DNA of 64,000 bases from G965232465 sp965276005 (GTDB taxonomy: Bacteria; Pseudomonadota; Alphaproteobacteria; JAQWUY01): contig OZ254962.1 of assembly GCA_965276005.1 (NCBI GenBank), positions 496,001 to 560,000 of the forward strand, read 5' to 3'. The notes beneath the pieces were generated by a model. That model saw only the letters and a list, made by a program, of their open reading frames with translations, made no database searches and was not told the DNA's origin. The position numbers and the translations under genes are program-made. Of the stretch, positions 33,830-42,987 are shown piece by piece. Position 1 is the first letter of the stretch, and each line of letters begins with the position of its first letter.

Positions 33830-34783
33830 CTATCGAGTATGTATAAAGCCTTTGGTATCGGGGGTAATGTCTTGTTTATCCGCATTTAAAACCGTTACAC
33901 TAGGCATATCTGCGGCGGTCGATACGGTGCCTATAACCTGTATATCGGGGTATATGGCTTGGACTTTAGGTATATTTTCTGGGCATATGGTACATGCCAG
34001 TACATAATCATCGCCCCCTGCTAGTACCGCATGGTTTATACCGGTATACGGTGCATAGGGATGTAGAATTTCGGCTATGGGAATGTCTGGCATATGCAGG
34101 GTGATGTCCACATGGCTAGCGGTGGCAATGTGTCCTAAATCTGCCACTAAGCCATCGGATACATCACAGCAGGCGTTGACAAAGGGGGCAATTTTACGAC
34201 CGATGTCTATGTGTGGGGTTGGGGTTTGGTAATATTGTAATAGCCGCTTGTCGGTATCGGGATTACCGGGTATTTTGCCTAAGGCGATTTGCAAGCCCAC
34301 ATAGCCTAAACCTGTGGCGGCGGTGATACACACCCTATCGCCGGGCTTTGCTCGATGGCGGTGTAGGGGGTAGGCATCGGTGCCATACACAGTGGCAGAC
34401 AACACCACATGTTTATGGGGAAAATGTGTTGTATCGCCCCCGATTAAGTATATATCATACAGGTTTTGCATATACTGCAACCCTTGACAAAACGACACAA
34501 ACCAATCGGTCGAAGTGCCTTGTGGCAGGGTTATATTGAGCGTGTAACACACAGGGGTTGCCCCCACAGAAGCCAGATCCGATAAAGTGACGGCTAATAA
34601 TTTTTGTGCCAACTGGTATGGGGGTTCGTCGCCGATAAAATGTACCCCCGATACTATGGTATCGGTGGATACCACATACGGCGTGTTCCCATCTGGTAAA
34701 CAGGCGGTGTCATCGGATAAACCGTACGCCCCTGCCCCTGATAACGGGGCAAAATAGGTGCGTATTCGCTCGAACTCATCCAT
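33830..34783 (-). CDS. thiL: Thiamine-monophosphate kinase
   Basis: A 317-residue enzyme that makes thiamine diphosphate from the monophosphate using ATP. LSDDTACLPDG (about residue 22), VVSTDTIVSGVHF, AVTLSDLASVGATP, GGDTTHF and CDVSDGLVADLGHI are the family's metal- and nucleotide-binding blocks. It is the last gene of the glyA-to-thiL operon, two bases after nusB. Confidence 0.95.
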   Translation of the reverse strand: MDEFERIRTYFAPLSGAGAYGLSDDTACLPDGNTPYVVSTDTIVSGVHFIGDEPPYQLAQKLLAVTLSDLASVGATPVCYTLNITLPQGTSTDWFVSFCQGLQYMQNLYDIYLIGGDTTHFPHKHVVLSATVYGTDAYPLHRHRAKPGDRVCITAATGLGYVGLQIALGKIPGNPDTDKRLLQYYQTPTPHIDIGRKIAPFVNACCDVSDGLVADLGHIATASHVDITLHMPDIPIAEILHPYAPYTGINHAVLAGGDDYVLACTICPENIPKVQAIYPDIQVIGTVSTAADMPSVTVLNADKQDITPDTKGFIHTR

Positions 34784-34785
34784 GA

Positions 34786-35235
34786 TTAGCGTACAGCACG
34801 GGACAGGGAATCCAGTACCCCATTTATCATACCGGCTTCTTTGTGGTCAAAAAATGCGTGGGCGATGTCCACATACTCACCGATGATCAGGCGAAAATCC
34901 GCATCTTTGTTTTCCAACAATTCAAATATACCAGCTTTGATAATCAATTGTATCAGGCGATTTTGCCGCTCGAGAGGGCGTTTGGTAAGTACGCTATTTG
35001 CCAAGTCTATAATATCTGCGTTGCGGTTTAATACCCCGTTGACAATTTGCGTGTACAACTGTTGATTGGCGGGGTACGAAATGCCATCCATTTCTACCAT
35101 ACAGCTATTTTGTATAAAGTCCGCCATAACTTTGGCGACATCGTCCTGCCCCATTTGCAAGGCATACAACGACTGCACCGCCCCAATTCGAGCGGCAGAT
35201 CGTCTTTTGTTTCTGGTCGGCGGTATCAGCTGCAT
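34786..35235 (-). CDS. nusB: Transcription antitermination protein NusB
   Basis: A 149-residue all-helical protein that acts with NusE in rRNA antitermination. AARIGAVQSLYALQMGQ at the N-terminus and GEYVDIAHAFFDHKEAGMINGVLD at the C-terminus (read in shorter blocks, about residues 125-147) match NusB. It lies one base after ribH. Confidence 0.93.
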   Translation of the reverse strand: MQLIPPTRNKRRSAARIGAVQSLYALQMGQDDVAKVMADFIQNSCMVEMDGISYPANQQLYTQIVNGVLNRNADIIDLANSVLTKRPLERQNRLIQLIIKAGIFELLENKDADFRLIIGEYVDIAHAFFDHKEAGMINGVLDSLSRAVR

Positions 35236-35236
35236 A

Positions 35237-35731
35237 CTACACCCCGAATTTTTGTTTTAAGGTAATCATATCTAATACCACTTGTGCACAAAAACCGCCC
35301 TTGTTTTTTTGTTTGCTATCCGCACGGGCGATGGCTTGCGATTGGTTTTCAACGGTTAATATACCGTTGGCAATCGCCAAGTTGTGTTTTAACGATATAT
35401 CCATAATGCCCCGACACGATTGTTCGCAGACATAATCATAATGGCTGGTTTCGCCTCGAATAACACAGCCTAAGCACAAATAGCCGTCATATTGACAATG
35501 CGGGCTTGTGTGTGCCATCTGTACTGTCACGGGAATCTCTAATGCCCCCCGCAAGGTGATAACATCGTACCAAACACCCTGTGCGTCAAATACGGACTTG
35601 GCAGCATCCAACAGCATGTCGTGAATATGATCATAAAACCGGGCTTCGATAATCAAAACTTTTTTATTTTCTTTTTTTTGTTGGTCTAAGTCTGGTTGGT
35701 GCACCATTTTTATGAAATCCGAAGTAGACAT
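35237..35731 (-). CDS. ribH: 6,7-dimethyl-8-ribityllumazine synthase
   Basis: A 164-residue enzyme condensing the RibB and RibD products to lumazine. VTLRGALEIPV, GCVIRGETSHYDYV (catalytic His about residue 95) and NGILTVEN are characteristic. The N-terminus has a 20-residue polar, Lys-rich extension before KVLIIEARFY. An AGGAGA ribosome site precedes it. It is followed by nusB. Confidence 0.95.
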   Translation of the reverse strand: MSTSDFIKMVHQPDLDQQKKENKKVLIIEARFYDHIHDMLLDAAKSVFDAQGVWYDVITLRGALEIPVTVQMAHTSPHCQYDGYLCLGCVIRGETSHYDYVCEQSCRGIMDISLKHNLAIANGILTVENQSQAIARADSKQKNKGGFCAQVVLDMITLKQKFGV

Positions 35732-35760
35732 TTTAATCTCCTATAGCATATGTTTCAGTT

Positions 35761-36411
35761 TCAAGTATTGTGTGTACGATAAGCAACCAAATCGGCAATA
35801 GTGCCGACCTTTAAATTGTGTTTTTGGGCAAAGGCAATCACTTCTGGCAACCGTGCCATAGTACCGTCATCGTTCATAATTTCGCAAATAACCGTACTGG
35901 GGTATTGTCCGGCTAAGGTGGCAATATCGATGCCGGCTTCTGTGTGTCCCCGTCTGGCAAGTACCCCTTCGGGGTGGGCGATAATGGGAAAAATATGCCC
36001 GGGGGTTACAATGTCATCGCCAGTGCAGTTTTCATCGGCAATAACCTGAATGGTTTTTGCCCTGTCGAAGGCAGAAATGCCTGTGGTTACCCCGTATCGT
36101 GCCTCTACGGATACGGTAAAGGCGGTGCCAAACGGTTCGTTGTTCATACGGGGTTGTAAATCGATATTAAGGGCATCGGCACGGTGTTGAGTAATAGCAA
36201 CGCATACCAAGCCCCGGGCGTGTGTTACCATAAAATTTACCCACTCCGCCCGCATGCAGGCGGACGACATCATCACATCGCCTTCGTTTTCACGGTTTTC
36301 ATCGTCGACCAATATATAGGGCTTGCCTTGTTGGGCGTCTGCAATAATGTCGGCGATGGGGTGAATGTCCAACACGCTGTTTTTGTATGCAGTTTCATGT
36401 ACGGAAACCAT
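35761..36411 (-). CDS. ribB: 3,4-dihydroxy-2-butanone 4-phosphate synthase
   Basis: A 216-residue enzyme that turns ribulose 5-phosphate into the four-carbon riboflavin precursor. The acidic loop DDENRENEGD (about residue 38) and GHIFPIIAHPEGVLARRGHTEAG (in blocks, about residues 140-162) are intact. The protein ends after this domain, so it lacks the GTP cyclohydrolase II half found in RibBA fusions; RibA must be encoded elsewhere. Confidence 0.94.
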   Translation of the reverse strand: MVSVHETAYKNSVLDIHPIADIIADAQQGKPYILVDDENRENEGDVMMSSACMRAEWVNFMVTHARGLVCVAITQHRADALNIDLQPRMNNEPFGTAFTVSVEARYGVTTGISAFDRAKTIQVIADENCTGDDIVTPGHIFPIIAHPEGVLARRGHTEAGIDIATLAGQYPSTVICEIMNDDGTMARLPEVIAFAQKHNLKVGTIADLVAYRTHNT

Positions 36412-36414
36412 ATG

Positions 36415-37053
36415 TTAAAATCCTTTTTTCGATAAATACTGTGCCACATACCGTGCCATCATGTCCACTTCTAAATTGACCCTATCGCCTGTGGACAACG
36501 CACCAAAGGTGGTGTGTGTCATAGTGTGCGGAATAATATTGACGCCGAAATGGCTATCGGTCACCTCGTTGACTGTCAAGGATACCCCGTTTATGACAAT
36601 CGACCCCTTCGGGGCAATCATTGTATCAAAATCTGTGGGCATTGCCAATAAAAACCTGTGGCTGTCGCCATCGTTGATAATGTTTGTAATTTTTGTGGTG
36701 GTGTCCACATGACCGCTGACCAAGTGTCCGCCTAATTCATCGCCTATTTTTAACGCCCGTTCGATATTTATCACCGTGCCTTTTTGCCAGCTGTTAAGCG
36801 TGGTTTTTTGCAACGATTCTATAGATACATTGGATTCGAAATACCCTTGATTACCCCGTATTTCTTTGTGGGTTATGGTTAAACATACCCCGTTGTGAGA
36901 AATAGACGCCCCAATATCAATAGTGTTTATATCCATATCCGCCAGCACTCCGATAGTCATATCCGCCCAGTGTTGTTTGCTGTCGCCTGTGCCTTGTGTG
37001 TTGCGGGTAACCTTATCGATGGTGCCAAAGTGTGTGATAATACCTGTAAACAT
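36415..37053 (-). CDS. ribE: Riboflavin synthase alpha subunit
   Basis: A 212-residue enzyme that makes riboflavin from two lumazines. It starts MFTGIITHFGTI as usual and shows two internally related lumazine-binding barrels (SHNGVCLTI about residue 48; GVSLTVNEV about residue 150; two GHLVSGHVD-type blocks, one clear). It lies two bases after ribD. Confidence 0.94.
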   Translation of the reverse strand: MFTGIITHFGTIDKVTRNTQGTGDSKQHWADMTIGVLADMDINTIDIGASISHNGVCLTITHKEIRGNQGYFESNVSIESLQKTTLNSWQKGTVINIERALKIGDELGGHLVSGHVDTTTKITNIINDGDSHRFLLAMPTDFDTMIAPKGSIVINGVSLTVNEVTDSHFGVNIIPHTMTHTTFGALSTGDRVNLEVDMMARYVAQYLSKKGF

Positions 37054-37055
37054 GT

Positions 37056-38060
37056 TTATTTTTGTCCATATAAAGTGAAAATATCATTGTCGAACATTTT
37101 TACCTGTAAAATGTCATATGTGGGTATATCTATCATATTTATGATGCGTAATCCACCAATAACGGATATACTATCCGCCCCCATGATTTTTGCGGCTTGA
37201 AAATGAGCGATTCTGTCGACTAAGCCGGATCGTATAAATTGGGTAATGGTATACCCCCCACCCTCGACAAGCAAGCGGGTAACGCCTAAATCGGTAATTT
37301 TTTCTAATACAGCGGGTAAATCCCCAGACAGTATATGCGTTTGCCCGTTGTCATTGAGAAGGGTACACCCTTGCGGCAAGCGGGTTGCCAGTACAATACG
37401 AATGGGGCTGGTGTGGTGCATGCCGGGCAAACGGCAATTTAATACCGGGTTATCCTGTCTGACCGTGTTTGCCCCCACCAAAATAGCATCGTGAGTCGAT
37501 CGCAAATAGTGTCCATATGCCCTTGATTTGGCGTTGGTTATCCATTGGCTGTCGCCGTTCGACAAAGCGATTTTGCCATCGATAGAAGTGGCAATTTTTA
37601 CCGTGATAAGCGGCCGTTTATAGCGGTTTTTGTGGAAAAATCCCATATGTTGGGCATCGGCTTGTGCTTGTAAAATCCCGGTATGTACGGTTATACCTGC
37701 GTTTTGCAACATCTGCACACCCCGCCCATTGGTGCGGCGGTCGCAATCGAGGGTGGCGATATAACAGGCTGTTATACCCGCATCGATCAACGCTTTTGCA
37801 CAACTGGGGGTATTGCCCACATGGGCACAAGGTTCCAACGACACATAAGCGGTTGCCCCTTTGCATAAATCCCCTGCCATGCCGATCGCTGTGGTTTCGG
37901 CGTGGGGTCTGCCGCCAACACCGGTGTAGCCAACGCCTACCACATGGGCGTTGTTGACAAGCACACAGCCAACGGACGGATTATCCGCACTCAGCCCCAA
38001 GCCCCTTGCCCCCAATCGCAAGGCATATCGCATATAGTGTGTATGTATATTATGTGTCAT
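37056..38060 (-). CDS. ribD: Bifunctional riboflavin deaminase/reductase
   Basis: A 334-residue fusion of a zinc deaminase (about 1-145) and a reductase (about 150-334). The deaminase has DNPSVGCVLV, the zinc His in GGRPHAETTAI and the Cys pair in EPCAHVGNTPSC. The reductase has KIATSIDGKIAL and VEGGGYT. The usual HAEVxAL reads HAETTAI, a mild change. Its start overlaps the nrdR end by 11 bases. Confidence 0.95.
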   Translation of the reverse strand: MTHNIHTHYMRYALRLGARGLGLSADNPSVGCVLVNNAHVVGVGYTGVGGRPHAETTAIGMAGDLCKGATAYVSLEPCAHVGNTPSCAKALIDAGITACYIATLDCDRRTNGRGVQMLQNAGITVHTGILQAQADAQHMGFFHKNRYKRPLITVKIATSIDGKIALSNGDSQWITNAKSRAYGHYLRSTHDAILVGANTVRQDNPVLNCRLPGMHHTSPIRIVLATRLPQGCTLLNDNGQTHILSGDLPAVLEKITDLGVTRLLVEGGGYTITQFIRSGLVDRIAHFQAAKIMGADSISVIGGLRIINMIDIPTYDILQVKMFDNDIFTLYGQK

Positions 38061-38505
38061 CCGTATTGGTTTTAATAAATTTTACAAACCCATTCGGCGA
38101 TTCAAAGTTTTTATACACGGACGCATAGCGAATATACGCTACAGAATCGACCTGTTTTAACCCGTGCATGACTCGAGTGCCAAGATCTTCGGTTTTAATA
38201 AGGGTGTCGCCGCTGAGTTCCAATTGTTGTACAATGGTAGAGACAATTTTATCCAAATCCCCTTCTGTCACATTGCGTTTACGACAGGCAACAATAATCG
38301 ATCGGGACAGCTTATCCCTATCAAATATTTGTATGCTGCCATCGGATTTTTGTACTCTCAAATCACGGGCTTGTGCCCGTTCGAAGGTGGTAAACCGCCC
38401 GCCGCACTTTACACACAACCGCCGCCGCCGAATGGCGGTGTTTTCATCGGTGGCACGGGAGTCCTTTACTTGTGTTTCCGATTCAAAGCAATATGGGCAT
38501 CGCAT
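38050..38505 (-). CDS. nrdR: Transcriptional repressor NrdR
   Basis: A 151-residue repressor of ribonucleotide reductase genes. The zinc ribbon is MRCPYC...CVKCGGRF (residues 1-36), and an ATP-cone domain follows (VQKSDGSIQIFDRDKL). The ATG at 38505 begins exactly at MRCPYC; the longer ORF start at 38553 lies inside glyA. It sits between glyA and ribD, as in many alphaproteobacteria. Confidence 0.95.
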   Translation of the reverse strand: MRCPYCFESETQVKDSRATDENTAIRRRRLCVKCGGRFTTFERAQARDLRVQKSDGSIQIFDRDKLSRSIIVACRKRNVTEGDLDKIVSTIVQQLELSGDTLIKTEDLGTRVMHGLKQVDSVAYIRYASVYKNFESPNGFVKFIKTNTDDT

Positions 38506-38521
38506 AGTCGCACCATGTCCG

Positions 38522-39802
38522 TTAGTACAATTTGGGATATAAGGGGAAGGCACCGCATAGAGATTTTACTTTGTCCCTTACAACTCCTTCTATGCGGGCG
38601 TTGTTGTCTTCGCCGTTTTCTGCCAAGCCGTTTATCACTTGTAGGATATATGCGGCAATATGGGCAAATTCTGCTTGTTTGAACCCCCGGGTGGTACCTG
38701 CGGGGGTTCCCAAACGGATACCAGAAGTTACAAACGGGCTTTGCTTGTCGAAGGGAATACCGTTTTTATTGCAAGTAATCCCCGCCCGTCCCAACGCCTC
38801 TTCGACTTCTTTGCCGGTTAAAAATTTTGGCGTTAAATCCACTAAGATAAGGTGGTTTGTGGTGCCGCCAGATACTACTTTTACCCCGCCTGCGATAAGT
38901 GCATCTGCAAGGACTTTGGCGTTTTCAATCACCTGTTTACAATATGTGGTGAATGCCGGTTGTAACGCTTCGCCAAAAGCCACCGCTTTTGCGGCAATGA
39001 TGTGCATCAGAGGTCCCCCTTGAATACCGGGAAAAATAGCAGAATTGACCTTTTTGGCGATGTCTGGGTCATTGGTCAGAATAAGCCCCCCTCGAGGTCC
39101 CCGTAAAGTCTTGTGCGTGGTGGTGGTAACCACATGGGCATGGGGAAAAGGATTGTCGTGCGTTGCCGTTGCCACAAGCCCGGCAAAGTGTGCCATATCG
39201 ACCAACAAAACCGCCCCAACCGCATCGGCAATAGTGCGAAATGCGGCAAAATCCCAAGCCTGAGAATACGCCGATCCGCCGGCAATAATCATTTTCGGTT
39301 TGTGGGTTTCCGCCTGTTTGCGGACATGGTGCATGTTGATTAGGTGGGTATCCGCATCGACGGTGTAATGCACCGCATGAAACCACTTGCCGGATTGATT
39401 CACTTTCGAGCCGTGCGTCAAGTGTCCCCCCGCCGCCAAATCCAGCCCCATAATCGTATCGCCGGGCTGTAACAACGCATTAAACACCCCTTGGTTTGCT
39501 TGCGACCCAGAGTGTGGCTGGACATTGGCAAAATCACAGCCAAACAGCTGTTTTGCCCGATCGATTGCCAGCTGTTCGACCACATCGACCACTTCACAGC
39601 CCCCATAATAGCGTTTTGTCGGATAGCCCTCCGCATATTTATTGGTCATAACCGACCCCATCGCCTGCATCACCGCACGGGACACAATATTTTCTGAGGC
39701 AATCAATTCGATGCCCGCTTGTTGCCGTGTATGCTCATCGACAATGGTTTTGAAAACAGCCGAATCCGCTTGTTCCAACGCATGTTCAAAAAAATCTGTC
39801 AT
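38522..39802 (-). CDS. glyA: Serine hydroxymethyltransferase
   Basis: A 426-residue PLP enzyme that interconverts serine and glycine and feeds one-carbon folate. GIELIASENIVS, YAEGYPTKRYYGGCEVVD and the PLP Lys in VTTTTHKTLRGPRGG (about residue 235) are present. The ATG at 39802 has an AGGAGC ribosome site; the ORF from 39901 adds an atypical stretch. It is the first gene of the operon running to thiL. Confidence 0.96.
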   Translation of the reverse strand: MTDFFEHALEQADSAVFKTIVDEHTRQQAGIELIASENIVSRAVMQAMGSVMTNKYAEGYPTKRYYGGCEVVDVVEQLAIDRAKQLFGCDFANVQPHSGSQANQGVFNALLQPGDTIMGLDLAAGGHLTHGSKVNQSGKWFHAVHYTVDADTHLINMHHVRKQAETHKPKMIIAGGSAYSQAWDFAAFRTIADAVGAVLLVDMAHFAGLVATATHDNPFPHAHVVTTTTHKTLRGPRGGLILTNDPDIAKKVNSAIFPGIQGGPLMHIIAAKAVAFGEALQPAFTTYCKQVIENAKVLADALIAGGVKVVSGGTTNHLILVDLTPKFLTGKEVEEALGRAGITCNKNGIPFDKQSPFVTSGIRLGTPAGTTRGFKQAEFAHIAAYILQVINGLAENGEDNNARIEGVVRDKVKSLCGAFPLYPKLY

Positions 39803-39955
39803 AGTATATGCTCCTAAAAAGATGGCGACCGTCTGCGAAATGCACCTAGTAGTACACATTAAAAGCCGATTATATGCAATTCCGTTGTGAAAATCTAGCA
39901 TTTTTTACTAAATATGTGTTATTATAAACAAGTAAAACGAAAGATGAGGTTACCC

Positions 39956-40936
39956 ATGATACGCCACCGTCCCCGCAGGTTACGACAAAATGCCGAAATA
40001 CGGTCTTTAACTGCAGAAAATCGCATATGTGCCGCCGATTTGGTATATCCAATTTTTATCACCACTGGGCAATCGGAGGTAATTCCTACCATGCCCCACA
40101 TCCGCCGATTAAATATAGTCGATGCCATACAGCACATCAGCGATATATACAATCGAGGGGTTGTGGGGTTTGCCCTATTTCCCGTAACACCAGCAGATAA
40201 AAAATGTCCACAAGGAGCCGAAGCGTTAAACCCGAAAAATATTATAAACACCGCCTTAAGAGCCATTAAACAGGCACTGCCACAGCCGTTGTTATTTGTC
40301 GATGTGGCTCTCGATCCCTATACCAGTCATGGACACGATGGGGTGCTGGATAAAAACGGCTATGTCGACAACGACAGCACCGTCGACATATTGATAAAAC
40401 AAGCGGTGTTACAAGCGGAAAGCGGGGCGGATGTCATATGCCCATCGGATATGATGGACGGGCGTATTGGTGCCATTCGACAGGGGCTGGACAGTATGGG
40501 ATATATCGATACGGCAATTATGTCCTATGCCGCCAAGTACGCATCGGCATTTTATGGACCGTTTCGACAGGCGGTGGGCAGTAGCGATGTTTTAACGGGG
40601 GACAAAAAAACCTACCAAATGAATCCGGCAAACGCTATTGAGGCAAAACGGGAAATCGCTCTCGATATACAAGAGGGGGCGGATATGATTATGATAAAAC
40701 CGGGCATGCCGTATCTCGACATTGTCGCACAGGCAAAAGCCATGTGCCACATACCCATATGCGTATACCAAGTCTCCGGTGAATACACCATGATCCAGAA
40801 TATGATCGATACGGGACAGATGCCCGACACCGCCATACTCGAGTCGTTAATCGCCTTTAAACGGGCGGGGGCGGACATTATATTTTCGTACTTTACCCCA
40901 AAGGTGTTGCAGATGTTGGATACATATAACACATAA
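39956..40936 (+). CDS. hemB: Delta-aminolevulinic acid dehydratase
   Basis: A 326-residue enzyme that makes porphobilinogen for haem. The Schiff-base region is MIKPGMPYLDIV (about residue 245), with YQVSGEY after it and SDMMDGRIGAIRQ before. The metal site reads DVALDPYTSHGHDG without the zinc cysteines of the E. coli type, as in magnesium-dependent alphaproteobacterial enzymes. The ATG at 39956 is preferred since GAGG precedes it at proper distance. It is divergent from glyA. Confidence 0.95.
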   Translation: MIRHRPRRLRQNAEIRSLTAENRICAADLVYPIFITTGQSEVIPTMPHIRRLNIVDAIQHISDIYNRGVVGFALFPVTPADKKCPQGAEALNPKNIINTALRAIKQALPQPLLFVDVALDPYTSHGHDGVLDKNGYVDNDSTVDILIKQAVLQAESGADVICPSDMMDGRIGAIRQGLDSMGYIDTAIMSYAAKYASAFYGPFRQAVGSSDVLTGDKKTYQMNPANAIEAKREIALDIQEGADMIMIKPGMPYLDIVAQAKAMCHIPICVYQVSGEYTMIQNMIDTGQMPDTAILESLIAFKRAGADIIFSYFTPKVLQMLDTYNT

Positions 40937-40944
40937 CATACAAA

Positions 40945-40976
40945 AATCCCATATGCAACGGTGTACATATGGGATT
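40945..40976 (+). terminator. Hairpin after hemB, likely terminator
   Basis: A perfect 11-bp stem AATCCCATATG / CATATGGGATT with a 10-base loop sits 8 bases after the hemB stop. The T run is weak, so it may act as a bidirectional boundary between hemB and tRNA-Asn. Confidence 0.6.
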
Positions 40977-40980
40977 GTGT

Positions 40981-41056
40981 TGGCTCCGGCAGCAGGACTC
41001 GAACCTGCGACATACGGATTAACAGTCCGCCGTTCTACCAACTGAACTATGCCGGA
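40981..41056 (-). tRNA. tRNA-Asn (GTT)
   Basis: A cloverleaf with acceptor TCCGGCA paired to TGCCGGA, anticodon loop CTGTTAA, discriminator G and encoded CCA. It lies 3 bases after tRNA-Lys on the same strand. Confidence 0.97.
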
Positions 41057-41059
41057 ACA

Positions 41060-41135
41060 TGGTGATCGCAACAGGATTCGAACCTGTGACCTACTGATTA
41101 AAAGTCAGTTGCTCTACCAACTGAGCTATGCGACC
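41060..41135 (-). tRNA. tRNA-Lys (TTT)
   Basis: A cloverleaf with acceptor GGTCGCA, anticodon loop CTTTTAA, discriminator A and encoded CCA. It is followed directly by tRNA-Asn. Confidence 0.97.
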
Positions 41136-41211
41136 GTACAGGCAATTAGATTTATATAGCCATATATTTGTAAAAGTGCAAGCCTAAAATGCCGTTTTTT
41201 ATAAAAAAAGT

Positions 41212-42987
41212 CTATACCGCTATGTCCTGCAATAAGAATTGTACCGACTCTTTGCCCTGCCAGCGGTTTATTTGTAACTTGCCCAATATGGATACGGGGA
41301 CAGTGTTTGCCGCATCGACAACACAATCGCCGATTTTCGTATCCACCACTTGAAACGCTATAACGGGCAGGGCTTTTTCATTTGGTGCTGTACGGATATA
41401 AAACTTGATGTGTTTTTGTTTTAACACCGTATAGCTGGTGATATACACATTTTCTATGATGTACAAAGGCTCCGGATTGCCCACCCCGTACGGGTGCAAT
41501 ATATCCATGTCCCGCACGGTGTCGGTCCGTAAAACAGATGGAGAGATGACGGTGTGGGCTCGATATATTTTATCGTAGACATGCGTTGTCCACACGGATT
41601 GTAAATATGCCATAAACGAGTCGTACATATCCGCTGATACACTACACCCGGCGGCGACCTTGTGTCCACCGCCACTGCCTAGTATACCGGACTGTACAGC
41701 ATTGATAAAAGTTGCCCCCACATCGATCGCTGATACGGAGCGGGCAGACCCCTTATATAGGGTGCCTTCGCTGCAAAACACCAAAGCGGGTTTGTTGTAG
41801 TGGTCTTTTAAGCGTCCCGCCACAATGCCGATAATGCCGTCCGCCCAATCGCCTTTGACACTGATAAAACCGCCATAATCGCCGCCCGTTGCCACCATTT
41901 GGTGGCATTGGTGCAGGGCGTCTTCGACCAATTGTTTACGGTCTGTGTTGTAGGTATACAGGGTTGCCGCCATTGCCCCCAACGATGGCATGTCATCGGT
42001 TAATAAAAATTCTACCGCTAATTTTGCCCGCCCCATACGACCACAAGCATTTAGGTACGGTCCAATAATCCACCCCAACTCATACACCCCTACACTTCCC
42101 GATATACCCGCCACTTGGCAAATAGCCTGTACAGCGGGCGATGCCCCCCCATTTAAGGCTTTTAATCCCTGTGCCACAAAGGTGCGGTTTAAACCCTGTA
42201 ACGGTACCACATCGCAGACGGTGCCGATTGCCACTAAATCGATCCATTGCAACATATTTGGTTCGGGAGTGTGGGTAAAAAACCGCTGTTGTCGCAAATA
42301 GCGGTTTAAGGCAACAAGCACACAAAAACACACGCCAACCGCACACAAATTGCCCAGTTGCGAGCTGTCATCGATACGATTTGGATTTACCATAGCCACA
42401 GTTTGCGGCAATTGGGGCTGTGCTATGTGGTGGTCGATGACGCAGATTCGCATGTTGTGCTGATGGGCGGTGTCCAGCACCTCAAAAGCGGTACTGCCAC
42501 AATCCACACATACGATAATATCCGCCCCTTGTGCGTATAAATCTTGAAACGCCTGTATGTTGGGTCCGTATCCATGTTGTCGTTCCGGCACATGCCATAA
42601 AACTTTTGCCCCGATGGCTTGTAAATACCGTACCATGAGGGCGGTACTGGTGGCACCGTCCACATCGTAATCGCCAAATATGGCGATGGTGTGCTTGTGG
42701 GTAATAGCCTCATATAACACAGACACCAGCTTTTGCATATCGACCATGACATACGGATCGGGCAATGAGGTACGGAGTTTCGGTGACAAAAAATGCTCGA
42801 CCCGCTGCAGCGTATGCTCACACACATCGTCATCGGCAAAAAAACGATTCGACAAAAAAGACGCCACAGGGGCACACACACCGTACCGCTGCATCAGCAT
42901 TTGTTCGATCCGCTCATTGGGGGGAGAGAGCGTCCAAATGGCTCCCGATACGGAGTGCTGCGTGTGTATATGGGGGGTTAAATCCAT
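41212..42987 (-). CDS. recJ: Single-stranded-DNA-specific exonuclease RecJ
   Basis: A 591-residue 5'-3' exonuclease of the DHH family. Motifs in order: FGDYDVDGATSTA (about residue 103), VDCG, VIDHHIAQP (about 185), GRMGRAKLAVEFLL and the DHHA1 block GSGGGHKVAAGCS (about 465). A C-terminal OB-like domain follows. Its start overlaps the glpX end by 10 bases, giving the hom-glpX-recJ operon. Confidence 0.95.
   Translation of the reverse strand: MDLTPHIHTQHSVSGAIWTLSPPNERIEQMLMQRYGVCAPVASFLSNRFFADDDVCEHTLQRVEHFLSPKLRTSLPDPYVMVDMQKLVSVLYEAITHKHTIAIFGDYDVDGATSTALMVRYLQAIGAKVLWHVPERQHGYGPNIQAFQDLYAQGADIIVCVDCGSTAFEVLDTAHQHNMRICVIDHHIAQPQLPQTVAMVNPNRIDDSSQLGNLCAVGVCFCVLVALNRYLRQQRFFTHTPEPNMLQWIDLVAIGTVCDVVPLQGLNRTFVAQGLKALNGGASPAVQAICQVAGISGSVGVYELGWIIGPYLNACGRMGRAKLAVEFLLTDDMPSLGAMAATLYTYNTDRKQLVEDALHQCHQMVATGGDYGGFISVKGDWADGIIGIVAGRLKDHYNKPALVFCSEGTLYKGSARSVSAIDVGATFINAVQSGILGSGGGHKVAAGCSVSADMYDSFMAYLQSVWTTHVYDKIYRAHTVISPSVLRTDTVRDMDILHPYGVGNPEPLYIIENVYITSYTVLKQKHIKFYIRTAPNEKALPVIAFQVVDTKIGDCVVDAANTVPVSILGKLQINRWQGKESVQFLLQDIAV

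Noticed and set aside
36412..38060. FMN riboswitch for the riboflavin genes
   Set aside because: The genes are internal in a tight operon with gaps of a few bases, and no leader long enough for an RFN element exists.
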